From: Cupriavidus sp. D384
GTDB taxonomy: Bacteria; Pseudomonadota; Gammaproteobacteria; Burkholderiales; Burkholderiaceae
Length of the DNA: 64,000 nt
Assembly (NCBI RefSeq): GCF_001652915.1
Contig: NZ_BBQI01000090.1
Span: 248,001-312,000 of the forward strand
Direction of reading: 5' to 3'
Shown here: in pieces, positions 40,323 through 48,437 of the stretch
Position numbering within the stretch: position 1 is the stretch's first letter
Layout of the letters: each line of letters begins with the position of its first letter
Made by a program: the position numbers and the translations under genes
Notes under the pieces: generated by a model
Seen by the model: only the letters and a program-made list of their open reading frames with translations
Databases searched by the model: none
What the model was told of the DNA's origin: nothing

Positions 40323-41627
40323 TCAGTAGCCCAGGTAATCGGGCAGCCAGGTAGCCAGCGGCGGATAGGCCAGCACCATCAGCATGGCGATGAACATCGC
40401 CAGCAGCATCCAGATCACCCAGGGCACGGTTTCTTCCATGCGCACGCGGGCGATTCGGCACGACACCATCAGGTTCACGGCCAGCGGCGGCGTGAACTGG
40501 CCCAGCGCCACCTTCAGCGTCAGCACCACGCCAAACCAGACCGGGTTCCAGTGGAACGCGTTGGCAATGGGCAGCAGCAGCGGCACGAAGATCAGGAAGA
40601 TCGAGATGCCGTCCAGGAACATGCCCACCGTCATCAGCAGCAGCACGATCAGCGCCAGCACGCCGTACTCGCCCAGGCCCGAATGCGCGATGGCGTTCGC
40701 CAGCGGGTCGATCACGCCAAGCGTGGACAGCGCGTAGGCAAAGATGCCGGCCAGCGCCACCACCAGCAGGATTACCGCCGACGTCTCCGCGGCCTCCTGG
40801 AAGATCGTGAACAGGTCGCGCATGCCGATGCTGCGGTAGATCACCATGCCGACGAACAGCCCGTAGACCACGGCCACCACGGCAGCCTCGGTCGGCGTGA
40901 ACCAGCCCGCGCGCATGCCTCCCAGGATCAGGAACGGCGCCACCAGGCCCCAAGCGGCTTCGCGCAGGCTCTTCCAGAACGGCGGGCGCGGCAGCGCGGC
41001 CTCGATATGCCCCATGTTGTGCTTGCGCGCCAGCCACACGGCCGGCACGATCAGCGCCACACCGGCCAGGATGCCCGGGATCATGCCCGCCGCGAACAGC
41101 GCCGGCACCGATGCACCCGGCACCAGCACGCTATAGATGATGAAGGCCACCGACGGCGGGATCAGGATGTCCGTGGCCGCCGCGGCGCCCACCACCGCGG
41201 CGCTGTACGCCCCCGGATAGCCGGCACGCGACATCGCCGCGATCATCACGCCGCCCACGGCCGCCGCATTGGCGGGGCCGGAGCCCGAGATGCCGCCCAG
41301 GAACATCGCCACCAGGATGGCTACCAGCGGCAGCATGCCCGGGCCGCGTCCCACGATGGCGATGGCAAACGTCACCAGCCGCTGTGCCACGCCGGAGCGG
41401 TCGAAAATCGACCCGACCAGCACGAACATCGGAATCGCCAGCAACGGGTATTTGGCAAGCCCGGCATAGAAGTTCTGCGGCACGGCCAGCAGGCCGAACA
41501 TCTGCGTGTCCAGGTTCGACAGGCCGATAGCCACCAGACCGCCCAGCCCCAGCGACACGCCGATCGGCACGCCCAGCAGCATCAGGCCGATGAACACCAC
41601 GAAAAGGATAATGGCGACCAGTGTCAT
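40323..41627 (-). CDS. dctM: TRAP transporter large permease DctM
   Basis: 434 residues, about twelve hydrophobic segments, from the ATG at 41627, which overlaps the dctQ stop (ATGA). The family motif GGISGSGPANAAAVGGVMI is near residue 115. It carries the solute with a sodium gradient in the inner membrane together with the small subunit. Confidence 0.95.
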   Translation of the reverse strand: MTLVAIILFVVFIGLMLLGVPIGVSLGLGGLVAIGLSNLDTQMFGLLAVPQNFYAGLAKYPLLAIPMFVLVGSIFDRSGVAQRLVTFAIAIVGRGPGMLPLVAILVAMFLGGISGSGPANAAAVGGVMIAAMSRAGYPGAYSAAVVGAAAATDILIPPSVAFIIYSVLVPGASVPALFAAGMIPGILAGVALIVPAVWLARKHNMGHIEAALPRPPFWKSLREAAWGLVAPFLILGGMRAGWFTPTEAAVVAVVYGLFVGMVIYRSIGMRDLFTIFQEAAETSAVILLVVALAGIFAYALSTLGVIDPLANAIAHSGLGEYGVLALIVLLLMTVGMFLDGISIFLIFVPLLLPIANAFHWNPVWFGVVLTLKVALGQFTPPLAVNLMVSCRIARVRMEETVPWVIWMLLAMFIAMLMVLAYPPLATWLPDYLGY

Positions 41628-42223
41628 TGCGGCTGGCCTCCGTCCCGGTTCGCGGCATGGAGCGCCTTCAGCGCGCGGACATTGCGCAGCGCCAGGGCCA
41701 GCGCCCGCAGCGCGATGGCCGCCGACAGCACCGGCAGCCAGATCGAATACCACCAGCTGGGCACGCCGATGCCTGGCGAAGTCTCGCCGAACGTGTACTC
41801 ATCCCAGGTGATCCGCGCCCCCAGCACCGCCAGCGCCAGGAACATCACCGCCACGGCCACGGCCGACAGGATCGCCAGCCGCTTCTGCCGCGCCGCGCTG
41901 CCCCGGTCGAAGAAGTACTCGATGCGGATATTGCGGTCACGCGCCACGGCAGCGCTGCCGGCCACCAGGGCCAGCACGATCATCAGGAAGACCGAGAATT
42001 CCTCGGTCCAGGCAAACGATTCGTCGGTGAAATAGCGGACCACCACATTGGCAAACGTGATGGACACCAGCAACACCATCACGATTACGCCAATCCAGTC
42101 CTCGATACGCGGTGAAATGCGGAATTCGCTGTCGCGTGCCTCGTCGGCGGCTTCGGGAACGATCACCGAATCGACGATATGCTGCGGCCCGGCGTCGCGC
42201 CGTGCCTGTTCTTCTTGAGCCAT
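41624..42223 (-). CDS. dctQ: TRAP transporter small permease DctQ
   Basis: 199 residues from the ATG at 42223; an in-frame TTG one codon upstream is less likely. Four hydrophobic segments (for example IGVIVMVLLVSITFANVVVRY and FSVFLMIVLALVAGSAA) after an acidic cytoplasmic start of about 45 residues. Partner of DctM, with four-base overlap. Confidence 0.93.
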   Translation of the reverse strand: MAQEEQARRDAGPQHIVDSVIVPEAADEARDSEFRISPRIEDWIGVIVMVLLVSITFANVVVRYFTDESFAWTEEFSVFLMIVLALVAGSAAVARDRNIRIEYFFDRGSAARQKRLAILSAVAVAVMFLALAVLGARITWDEYTFGETSPGIGVPSWWYSIWLPVLSAAIALRALALALRNVRALKALHAANRDGGQPQ

Positions 42224-42332
42224 CAAAACCCGGCCTCCGGTTCCGGGCCGCCCCTGGCCGTCTGGCCGTCCGGGGCGTTTCTCCTGTTGCTTATTCTTTT
42301 ATCGGCCCGCCCCCTCCCCGAAGGGTCGGCGG

Positions 42333-43118
42333 TCAGACCATGCCATCGTCGGCAGTGACCACCGCGCCGTTGATAAAGCGCGATGCATCGGACGCCAGCA
42401 GCAGCAAGAGGCCATCGAGGTCTTCGGGTTGGCCCAGGCGCTTGCGCGGCAGCATCTGGATCAGCTTCTGCCCCGCATCGGTATCCCAGTGGTGGTGGTT
42501 GATTTCGGTGTCGATATAGCCGGGGCAGATCGCGTTCACGTTGATACCGTGGCGCGCCCACTCCAGGGCCATGGCCTTGGTCATGTGGACCACGGCGGCC
42601 TTGCTCATGCAGTAGACACCAATCTGCGACAGTACCTTGAGACCGGCCACCGACGCAATATTGACAATGCGCGCCTGGGGCAGCGGATTGCCCATTTTTT
42701 CGGCGCCCTTGGCCCGCGCGATCATGCGCTTTGCCACTTCCTGGGCCACGAAGAACGCGCCGCGGGTATTGGTATCGAAAACGAAATCGAAGTCGTCGGC
42801 CGTGACGTCGGTGAGCTTCTGCGTGGTGGACACACCCGAGTTGTTCACCAGGATGTCGATGGAACCGGCCTCGGTCTCGGCATGCGCCACGGCGGCGCGG
42901 ATGCTGTCGGGGTCGGTCACGTCCAGCCGCACCACGTGGGCGCTGCCGCCATCGGCCTCGATTGCGGCCCGCAACTCCTTGAGTCGCTCCACGCGGCGCG
43001 AGGCCAGGATGACCTTGGCGCCGGCGGCCGCCAGAACGTGGGAAAACCGCGTGCCCAGTCCGCTCGACGCCCCGGTCACCAGCGCGACCTTGCCTTCCAG
43101 ATTGATCGACAAACCCAT
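42333..43118 (-). CDS. Short-chain dehydrogenase, first gene of the TRAP operon
   Basis: 261 residues. NAD(P) motif TGASSGLGTRFS near 17, NNSGVST near 95, catalytic Tyr-Lys in YCMSK near 170, CPGYIDTEIN following. It is 110 bases upstream of dctQ on the same strand. Likely oxidises or reduces a hydroxy acid brought in by the transporter; substrate unknown. Confidence 0.88.
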   Translation of the reverse strand: MGLSINLEGKVALVTGASSGLGTRFSHVLAAAGAKVILASRRVERLKELRAAIEADGGSAHVVRLDVTDPDSIRAAVAHAETEAGSIDILVNNSGVSTTQKLTDVTADDFDFVFDTNTRGAFFVAQEVAKRMIARAKGAEKMGNPLPQARIVNIASVAGLKVLSQIGVYCMSKAAVVHMTKAMALEWARHGINVNAICPGYIDTEINHHHWDTDAGQKLIQMLPRKRLGQPEDLDGLLLLLASDASRFINGAVVTADDGMV

Positions 43119-43550
43119 AGTTACCTCGGTGTGGGAGCAACCGCGCCGGCCGGCCCGGCCGGCTGTTCCGCATCGCGGGCGCCGGGAAAGGCACCTGCCG
43201 ATGTGCGGCCGCAGCTTATCAAAAAAAAGAACGGTCGTTCAAAAAAATGTCTTGCCTGAGGGTGTCGAGTCCCGGACAATGCCGAAGATTCTAAGAACTT
43301 GGTCCCCAAAGGGAAAGAGGAAAAACGCCTAGATCCGGCCCGGTAACCCGCCGACGGCCTGGTCAGCGCGCATGCCGCGCCGCGCCCGCACCGGGCTCGC
43401 GCGTGCCGCCACACGTCGAACCCGCCTCGCACCCCGCACGGTCCCCGGTTCCGCAGAGCCACGATTACCGCATCCCACAATCCGCACGCCTGGAGAGGGC
43501 TGCAACATGCGGCAGTATTGCCGCCCAGAAGAAACTGAGGGTTAGAGACA
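43119..43550. other. Divergent intergenic region between the SDR-TRAP operon and ETF-QO
   Basis: 432 bases. It holds the GAACG-GT-CGTTC palindrome at 43229-43240 and a smaller TTGG-TCC-CCAA palindrome at 43299-43309. No gene or RNA was recognised. Confidence 0.55.
43229..43240. promoter_or_regulatory. Palindrome of TetR-operator style
   Basis: GAACG-GT-CGTTC with 5-base arms inside A-rich DNA. TetR-type repressors of fatty-acid and branched-chain catabolism in betaproteobacteria use sites of this general form. It is 110 bases from the SDR start and 310 from ETF-QO. Owner unknown. Confidence 0.45.
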
Positions 43551-45230
43551 ATGGATCAGCAACAGCTCGTCGAGCAGTTCGGCCCGCGCGAAGCCATGGA
43601 GTATGACGTGGTCATCGTCGGCGGCGGTCCCGCCGGCCTGGCCACCGCCATCCGCCTGAAGCAGCTTGCCACGGAAAAAGGCGGCGACGTCAATGTGTGC
43701 GTGCTGGAAAAGGGCTCCGAGCCCGGCGCGCATATCCTGTCGGGCGCCATCATGGACCCGATCGCGCTGAACGAGCTGATCCCGAACTGGAAGGAACTGG
43801 GCGCCCCGCTGAACCAGCCCGTCACCGAAGACAAATTCCTGTTCCTCGACGAAGCCGGCTCCAAGGGTGCCCCGCTGCTGCCCGAGTGCTTCCATAACGA
43901 AGGCAACTACATCGTCAGCCTGTCGAACTTCGTGCGCTGGCTGGGCCAGCAGGCCGAAGCGCTGGGCGTGGAGATCTTCCCGGGTTTCCCGGCTGCCGAG
44001 GTGCTCTACAACGACGACGGCTCCGTGAAGGGCGTTGCCACCGGCAACATGGGCATCAACAAGGAAGGCGAGCCCACCGAGAACTTCCAGCTCGGCATGG
44101 AACTGCATGCCAAGTACACGATCTTCGCCGAAGGCGCGCGCGGACACCTGGGCAAGCAGATCATCGCCAAATACCAGCTCGATGCCGGGAAGGACCCGCA
44201 GAGCTACGGTATCGGCCTGAAGGAACTCTGGGAAATCGACCCGGCCAAGCACAAGCCCGGCCTGGTGGTGCACACGGCCGGCTGGCCGCTGGACCCGGCC
44301 ACCTACGGCGGTTCGTTCCTCTATCACATGGAAGACGGCAAGGTCGCCGTCGGCTTCGTGGTGGGCCTGGACTACACCAACCCGTGGCTGTCGCCGTTCG
44401 AGGAATTCCAGCGCTTCAAGACGCACCCGGAAATCCGCCAGTATTTCGAAGGCGGCAAGCGCATTGGCTACGGCGCCCGCGCCATTACGGCTGGCGGCCT
44501 GCTGTCGCTGCCGAAGACCGTATTCCCGGGCGGCGCGCTGGTCGGCTGCGATGCCGGTTACCTGAATGCCTCGCGCATCAAGGGCAGCCACGCCGCGATC
44601 AAGACCGGCATGATGGCCGCCGAAGCCGCCTATGACGCGCTGCAGGCTGGACGCCAGCACGACGAACTGACCGCCTACCCGGCCGCGTTCGAACAAAGCT
44701 GGCTGCACAAGGAACTGCTGCAGGCCAAGAACTTCAAGCAATGGTTCAAGAAGGGCCGCACCACGGCCACGCTGATGACCGGCATCGAGCAGTGGCTGCT
44801 GCCGAAGCTGGGCATCCGCAACCCGCCCTGGACCATTCACCGCACCAAGCCGGACCACGTGTACCTGAAGCCGGCCGCCGAGTGCCAGAAGATCGAGTAC
44901 CCGAAGCCGGATGGCAAGCTCACGTTCGACCGCCTGTCGTCGGTGTTCATCAGCAACACCAACCACGAAGAGAACCAGCCCGCGCACCTGACGCTCAAGG
45001 ACGCCAGCGTGCCGGTCAACGTCAACTGGGAAAAGTTTGCCGGCCCCGAGTCGCGCTACTGCCCGGCCGGCGTGTACGAATTCGTGCAGAACGACGACGG
45101 CAAGGAGCGCCTGCAGATCAACGCGCAGAACTGCGTACACTGCAAGACGTGCGACATCAAGGACCCGACGCAGAACATCGTGTGGGTCACGCCGGAAGGC
45201 GGCGGCGGCCCGAACTACGTGGGCATGTAA
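43551..45230 (+). CDS. Electron-transfer flavoprotein-ubiquinone oxidoreductase
   Basis: 559 residues. It passes electrons from reduced ETF, made in fatty-acid and amino-acid oxidation, to ubiquinone. FAD motif VVIVGGGPAGLATAIRL near residue 18; PLPECFHNEGNY-like region and GRCAIT/GGLLSLPKTVFPGGALVGCDAGYLN near 320 as in the family. The C-terminal 4Fe-4S ferredoxin-like domain has CPAGVYE and CVHCKTCDIKDPTQNI near 530. Peripheral membrane protein facing the cytoplasm. Alone in its unit, with a terminator after it. Confidence 0.95.
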   Translation: MDQQQLVEQFGPREAMEYDVVIVGGGPAGLATAIRLKQLATEKGGDVNVCVLEKGSEPGAHILSGAIMDPIALNELIPNWKELGAPLNQPVTEDKFLFLDEAGSKGAPLLPECFHNEGNYIVSLSNFVRWLGQQAEALGVEIFPGFPAAEVLYNDDGSVKGVATGNMGINKEGEPTENFQLGMELHAKYTIFAEGARGHLGKQIIAKYQLDAGKDPQSYGIGLKELWEIDPAKHKPGLVVHTAGWPLDPATYGGSFLYHMEDGKVAVGFVVGLDYTNPWLSPFEEFQRFKTHPEIRQYFEGGKRIGYGARAITAGGLLSLPKTVFPGGALVGCDAGYLNASRIKGSHAAIKTGMMAAEAAYDALQAGRQHDELTAYPAAFEQSWLHKELLQAKNFKQWFKKGRTTATLMTGIEQWLLPKLGIRNPPWTIHRTKPDHVYLKPAAECQKIEYPKPDGKLTFDRLSSVFISNTNHEENQPAHLTLKDASVPVNVNWEKFAGPESRYCPAGVYEFVQNDDGKERLQINAQNCVHCKTCDIKDPTQNIVWVTPEGGGGPNYVGM

Positions 45231-45253
45231 GCCGCGCCTGGCGCAGCACCCGG

Positions 45254-45283
45254 AACGCCGGCCAGTGGCCGGCGTTTTTCTTT
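45254..45283 (+). terminator. Terminator of the ETF-QO gene
   Basis: Stem AACGCCGGCC / GGCCGGCGTT with loop AGT, followed by TTTCTTTGG, 24 bases past the stop. Confidence 0.85.
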
Positions 45284-45319
45284 GGCGTCTACGCAGACCG
45301 GGCAAGATGCGCAGTGGCG

Positions 45320-47797
45320 TCACGCATCCGCGCCGCGCGGTGCGTGGAACACATCCACGTCCGGCGCCTTGCCCCGGAATCTCTCCACCTGCACCATCCC
45401 CGTATGGCCGCAGTTGCCCTGCGCAAGCTTCGACGTGCCGATTCCGGTCGTCAGGTTGTTGACATCGCCATACCGGCACAGCGACCCCGGCTGGCCGCCT
45501 TCGACCGGGTCGTACCAGCCGCCTTCGCAGATACGGATGGCACCTTGCCGGATATCGGCCGTCAGCCTCACACCCGCCAGGATCTGACCCCGGTCATTGA
45601 AAACACGAACGATATCGCCGTCGGCAATGCCGCGCGCCCTGGCGTCGTCCGGATGCATCAGGCATGGCTCGCGGCCCTGGATCGCATAGTGCTTGCGCAG
45701 TACGGTGCCGCATAGCTGCGAATGCAGCCGGTCCTTCGGATGGCTGCTGACAATATGCAGCGGGTACTTCGCCCCCGGCCCGCCCAACCACTCGATTGGC
45801 TCCATCCAGGTCGGATGCGGCGGGCAATCGTCGTACTTCATCCGCGCGATGTTCGCCGAATAGATCTCGATTCGGCCCGACGCCGTGCCCAGCGCATTGA
45901 GCAGCGGATCATCGCGAAACGCCTTGTGCCGGATAAAGCCCCTGGCCTCGTCGCTGATCGGGAATGCCAGCGGCTTGTTGCTGTTCCAGAACACATCGAA
46001 CACTGGCATCTCCAGGCGCTTGCCCCGGGCCTGCACACGTCCTGCCTCGTAGAACGAACGGATCCAGCCCATTTCGTCGCGGCCTTCGGTAAAGGCCTTG
46101 CGGGTACCCATCCGCTCGCAGATGTCGGCGAAGATATCGTAGTCATTGCGAGCCTCGAAGACGGGATCCACCACCTTGCGCATGGCAAGGATATGGCTCA
46201 TCGCATAATCGCCAATTCCCTCGATATCGTTGCGCTCGTAGCTGGTGGTGCAAGGCAGAACGATGTCAGCATGCCGCGCCGTGGCCGTCCACTGAAAGTC
46301 GTGAACGATAAACGTGTCCAGCTTCTGCCACGCCTTGAGCATCCGGTTGCGATCCTGGTGATGCATGAACGGATTGCCACCGACCCAATAGGCCAGCCTG
46401 ATATCGGGATACTTCGAGCGCCGGCCGTTGAAGTCGTACGGCTTGCCGGGATTTTCGAGCATGTCGACGATGCGCGAGACCGGAATCGACTCCGTGCCGC
46501 CCGCCTCCAGCCACTCCGATCCGGCCGGCGGCTTGGCCCCGCCGATGATGCCAGGCAGCACTGGCCCGGTTGCCGTCGGGCTTCCGCCATTGGCGTAATG
46601 ATAGGTAAAGCCGTAGCCGCCACCAGGCAGGCCGATCTGTCCGAGCATCGACGCGAGCGTGACCAGCATCCAGTGCGACTGCTCGCCATGATGCTGTCGC
46701 TGGATCGACCACCCCGCCGCCAGCATCGTACGATTTGCCGCAAAGCGACGAGCGAGCTCACGAATCGTGTTCGCCGGAATTCCGCAAATGGCTTCGGCCC
46801 AGGCCGCATCCTTGGGCACGCCATCGGACTTGCCCGTCAGATACGGCACAAAGCGATCAAAACCAGTGGTGTAGCGCGCCAGGAATTTTGCGTCGTGGAG
46901 ATTTTCCGAATACAGCGTATGGGCGATGCCCAGCATCATGGCCACATCCGTATGCGGGCGCGGCGCGATCCATTCGGCATCGAAATACTGGCAGGTTTCC
47001 GTGCGTACCGGATCGATGCAAATGACCTTGACACCCTTCTTCCTGAGCGCCTCCATGCCCGGATAAGCGCCGTGGTCCGGCACCTGCCACCCGATCTGGT
47101 TGGTCACCATGGGATCGGCGGCCCAGAACACCATCAGTTCGGTGTGGGCTTCCAGCACCGGCCAGACGGTGGGCTGCTCGTACACGTCGATCGAGCCCAC
47201 CACATAGGGCAGGATGACCTGCGCCGCACCGGTGGAATAGTCACCGCTGCGGCTCACGAAGCCGCCATTGACGGTCATCGCCCGCGACAGCAGGGTCTGG
47301 CAGTTGTGCAGCTTGCCTGGGCTTTTCCAGCCATACGAGCCCGCGAAAATGGACGTCGGACCATGCTTGCGGCGCACGCGATCAAGTTCCTTCGCCACCA
47401 GGTCCAGCGCCCGCTCCCAACTCACGCGCACGAAGTCGCCCTTGCCGCGGCCGGCGCGATCGGCGCCTGGTCCTTTCTCCAGCCAGGCGCGCCGCACCAT
47501 CGGATAGCGAATGCGCGTTGGCGAATAGATCGAGTCGATCACGCCCGGCAACTGGTGCGATGGCCTGGGGTCCTTTTCCCACGGGCGGACACCCGTAACC
47601 CGCCCTTTCTCGACACGCGCATAGAAGGCGCCCCAGTGCGAGCCGGTCAACACTTCGGAAACGCCGGCAGGCGCCTGCTTGCCTGCGCCGGAGGCCAGCA
47701 ACGCAGGGCTGGAACCCAGGGCGCCTGTGGCGAGTACGCCTTTGATGAAACGGCGACGGGACGTGCTCAGTTCGCGGTTCTTCCATTCATTCGGCAT
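45320..47797 (-). CDS. torA: Periplasmic TorA/BisC-type molybdoenzyme with Tat signal
   Basis: 825 residues from the ATG at 47797, preceded by GGAG. The Tat signal has SRRRFIKGVLATGAL at residues 13-27. This DMSO-reductase-family enzyme carries no N-terminal iron-sulfur Cys motif, as in TorA/BisC/DorA. SRSGDYSTGAAQVI near 182-195 includes Ser188, the likely molybdenum ligand. WAADPMVTNQ, WTATARHADIVLPCTT and CEGGWYDP are typical guanylate-cofactor contacts. The usual reaction is reduction of trimethylamine N-oxide or another N- or S-oxide; the exact substrate cannot be settled from sequence. It is the last gene of the cytochrome-torD-torA operon. Confidence 0.87.
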   Translation of the reverse strand: MPNEWKNRELSTSRRRFIKGVLATGALGSSPALLASGAGKQAPAGVSEVLTGSHWGAFYARVEKGRVTGVRPWEKDPRPSHQLPGVIDSIYSPTRIRYPMVRRAWLEKGPGADRAGRGKGDFVRVSWERALDLVAKELDRVRRKHGPTSIFAGSYGWKSPGKLHNCQTLLSRAMTVNGGFVSRSGDYSTGAAQVILPYVVGSIDVYEQPTVWPVLEAHTELMVFWAADPMVTNQIGWQVPDHGAYPGMEALRKKGVKVICIDPVRTETCQYFDAEWIAPRPHTDVAMMLGIAHTLYSENLHDAKFLARYTTGFDRFVPYLTGKSDGVPKDAAWAEAICGIPANTIRELARRFAANRTMLAAGWSIQRQHHGEQSHWMLVTLASMLGQIGLPGGGYGFTYHYANGGSPTATGPVLPGIIGGAKPPAGSEWLEAGGTESIPVSRIVDMLENPGKPYDFNGRRSKYPDIRLAYWVGGNPFMHHQDRNRMLKAWQKLDTFIVHDFQWTATARHADIVLPCTTSYERNDIEGIGDYAMSHILAMRKVVDPVFEARNDYDIFADICERMGTRKAFTEGRDEMGWIRSFYEAGRVQARGKRLEMPVFDVFWNSNKPLAFPISDEARGFIRHKAFRDDPLLNALGTASGRIEIYSANIARMKYDDCPPHPTWMEPIEWLGGPGAKYPLHIVSSHPKDRLHSQLCGTVLRKHYAIQGREPCLMHPDDARARGIADGDIVRVFNDRGQILAGVRLTADIRQGAIRICEGGWYDPVEGGQPGSLCRYGDVNNLTTGIGTSKLAQGNCGHTGMVQVERFRGKAPDVDVFHAPRGADA

Positions 47798-48437
47798 GTT
47801 GACTCCATTCTTGTGGTGCGGGATCCGGCGTGTGCCCAAGCAGCACGCCAAGCAGACTGGTGCTGGCGCCATAGAAGCCGCCGGGATCCATCTGGCGGCA
47901 TCGCACGATCAGCGCTGGTACCCAGGCGTAGAGATGCCCGCGCATCAGTGCCATGCCCTCCCTGTCGCCGCGGCGCAGCAGATGCGCATACAGGGCGAGT
48001 TCCACCGCAACGTGGTCCGAGGGCTCGCCCGGGTGCACCAGCGACATGTCAAAGCGCACCAGCAGATCGTTCATCTCATCGACCGCCTTGCCAAACGGCC
48101 GGGCATTCGGCGTCGCGGGCTCGTTCGCATAGGCGCTCTCGTAAGGGGACACGGCCGGCGCGCCCGTCACGCCCTCGAACAGCCGGGTCCAGGACACGGC
48201 AATGTCGAGTGCCACCGTGGCAGGCGATGCCCCGGCCAACGCCGCGCACAGCGCCTGCACCTGCGCTGCGCAGTCGAATTCCTCGGCAAGCGCGGCAAGC
48301 ATTGCCTGCCCGTTGGCCGACTGCAGCTGCGCGACGACATGCTCGGCCGGAGGCGCAGCCAGCCAGCCGGCCACGCGGTCGATCGCCAGCCCGCATAGCT
48401 CGCGCTGGGCGCGGGCCAGTACATGCGCATTGGTCAT
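47787..48437 (-). CDS. torD: TorD-family chaperone for the molybdoenzyme
   Basis: 216 residues, all helical. RLFEGVTGAPAVSPYESAYAN near residue 85 fits the TorD/DmsD family motif around the conserved Y/E-x-x-Y. Such chaperones bind the Tat signal and fit the molybdenum cofactor before export. It overlaps torA by 11 bases and the cytochrome gene by 4 (ATGA), so all three are tightly coupled. Confidence 0.87.
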   Translation of the reverse strand: MTNAHVLARAQRELCGLAIDRVAGWLAAPPAEHVVAQLQSANGQAMLAALAEEFDCAAQVQALCAALAGASPATVALDIAVSWTRLFEGVTGAPAVSPYESAYANEPATPNARPFGKAVDEMNDLLVRFDMSLVHPGEPSDHVAVELALYAHLLRRGDREGMALMRGHLYAWVPALIVRCRQMDPGGFYGASTSLLGVLLGHTPDPAPQEWSQHAE

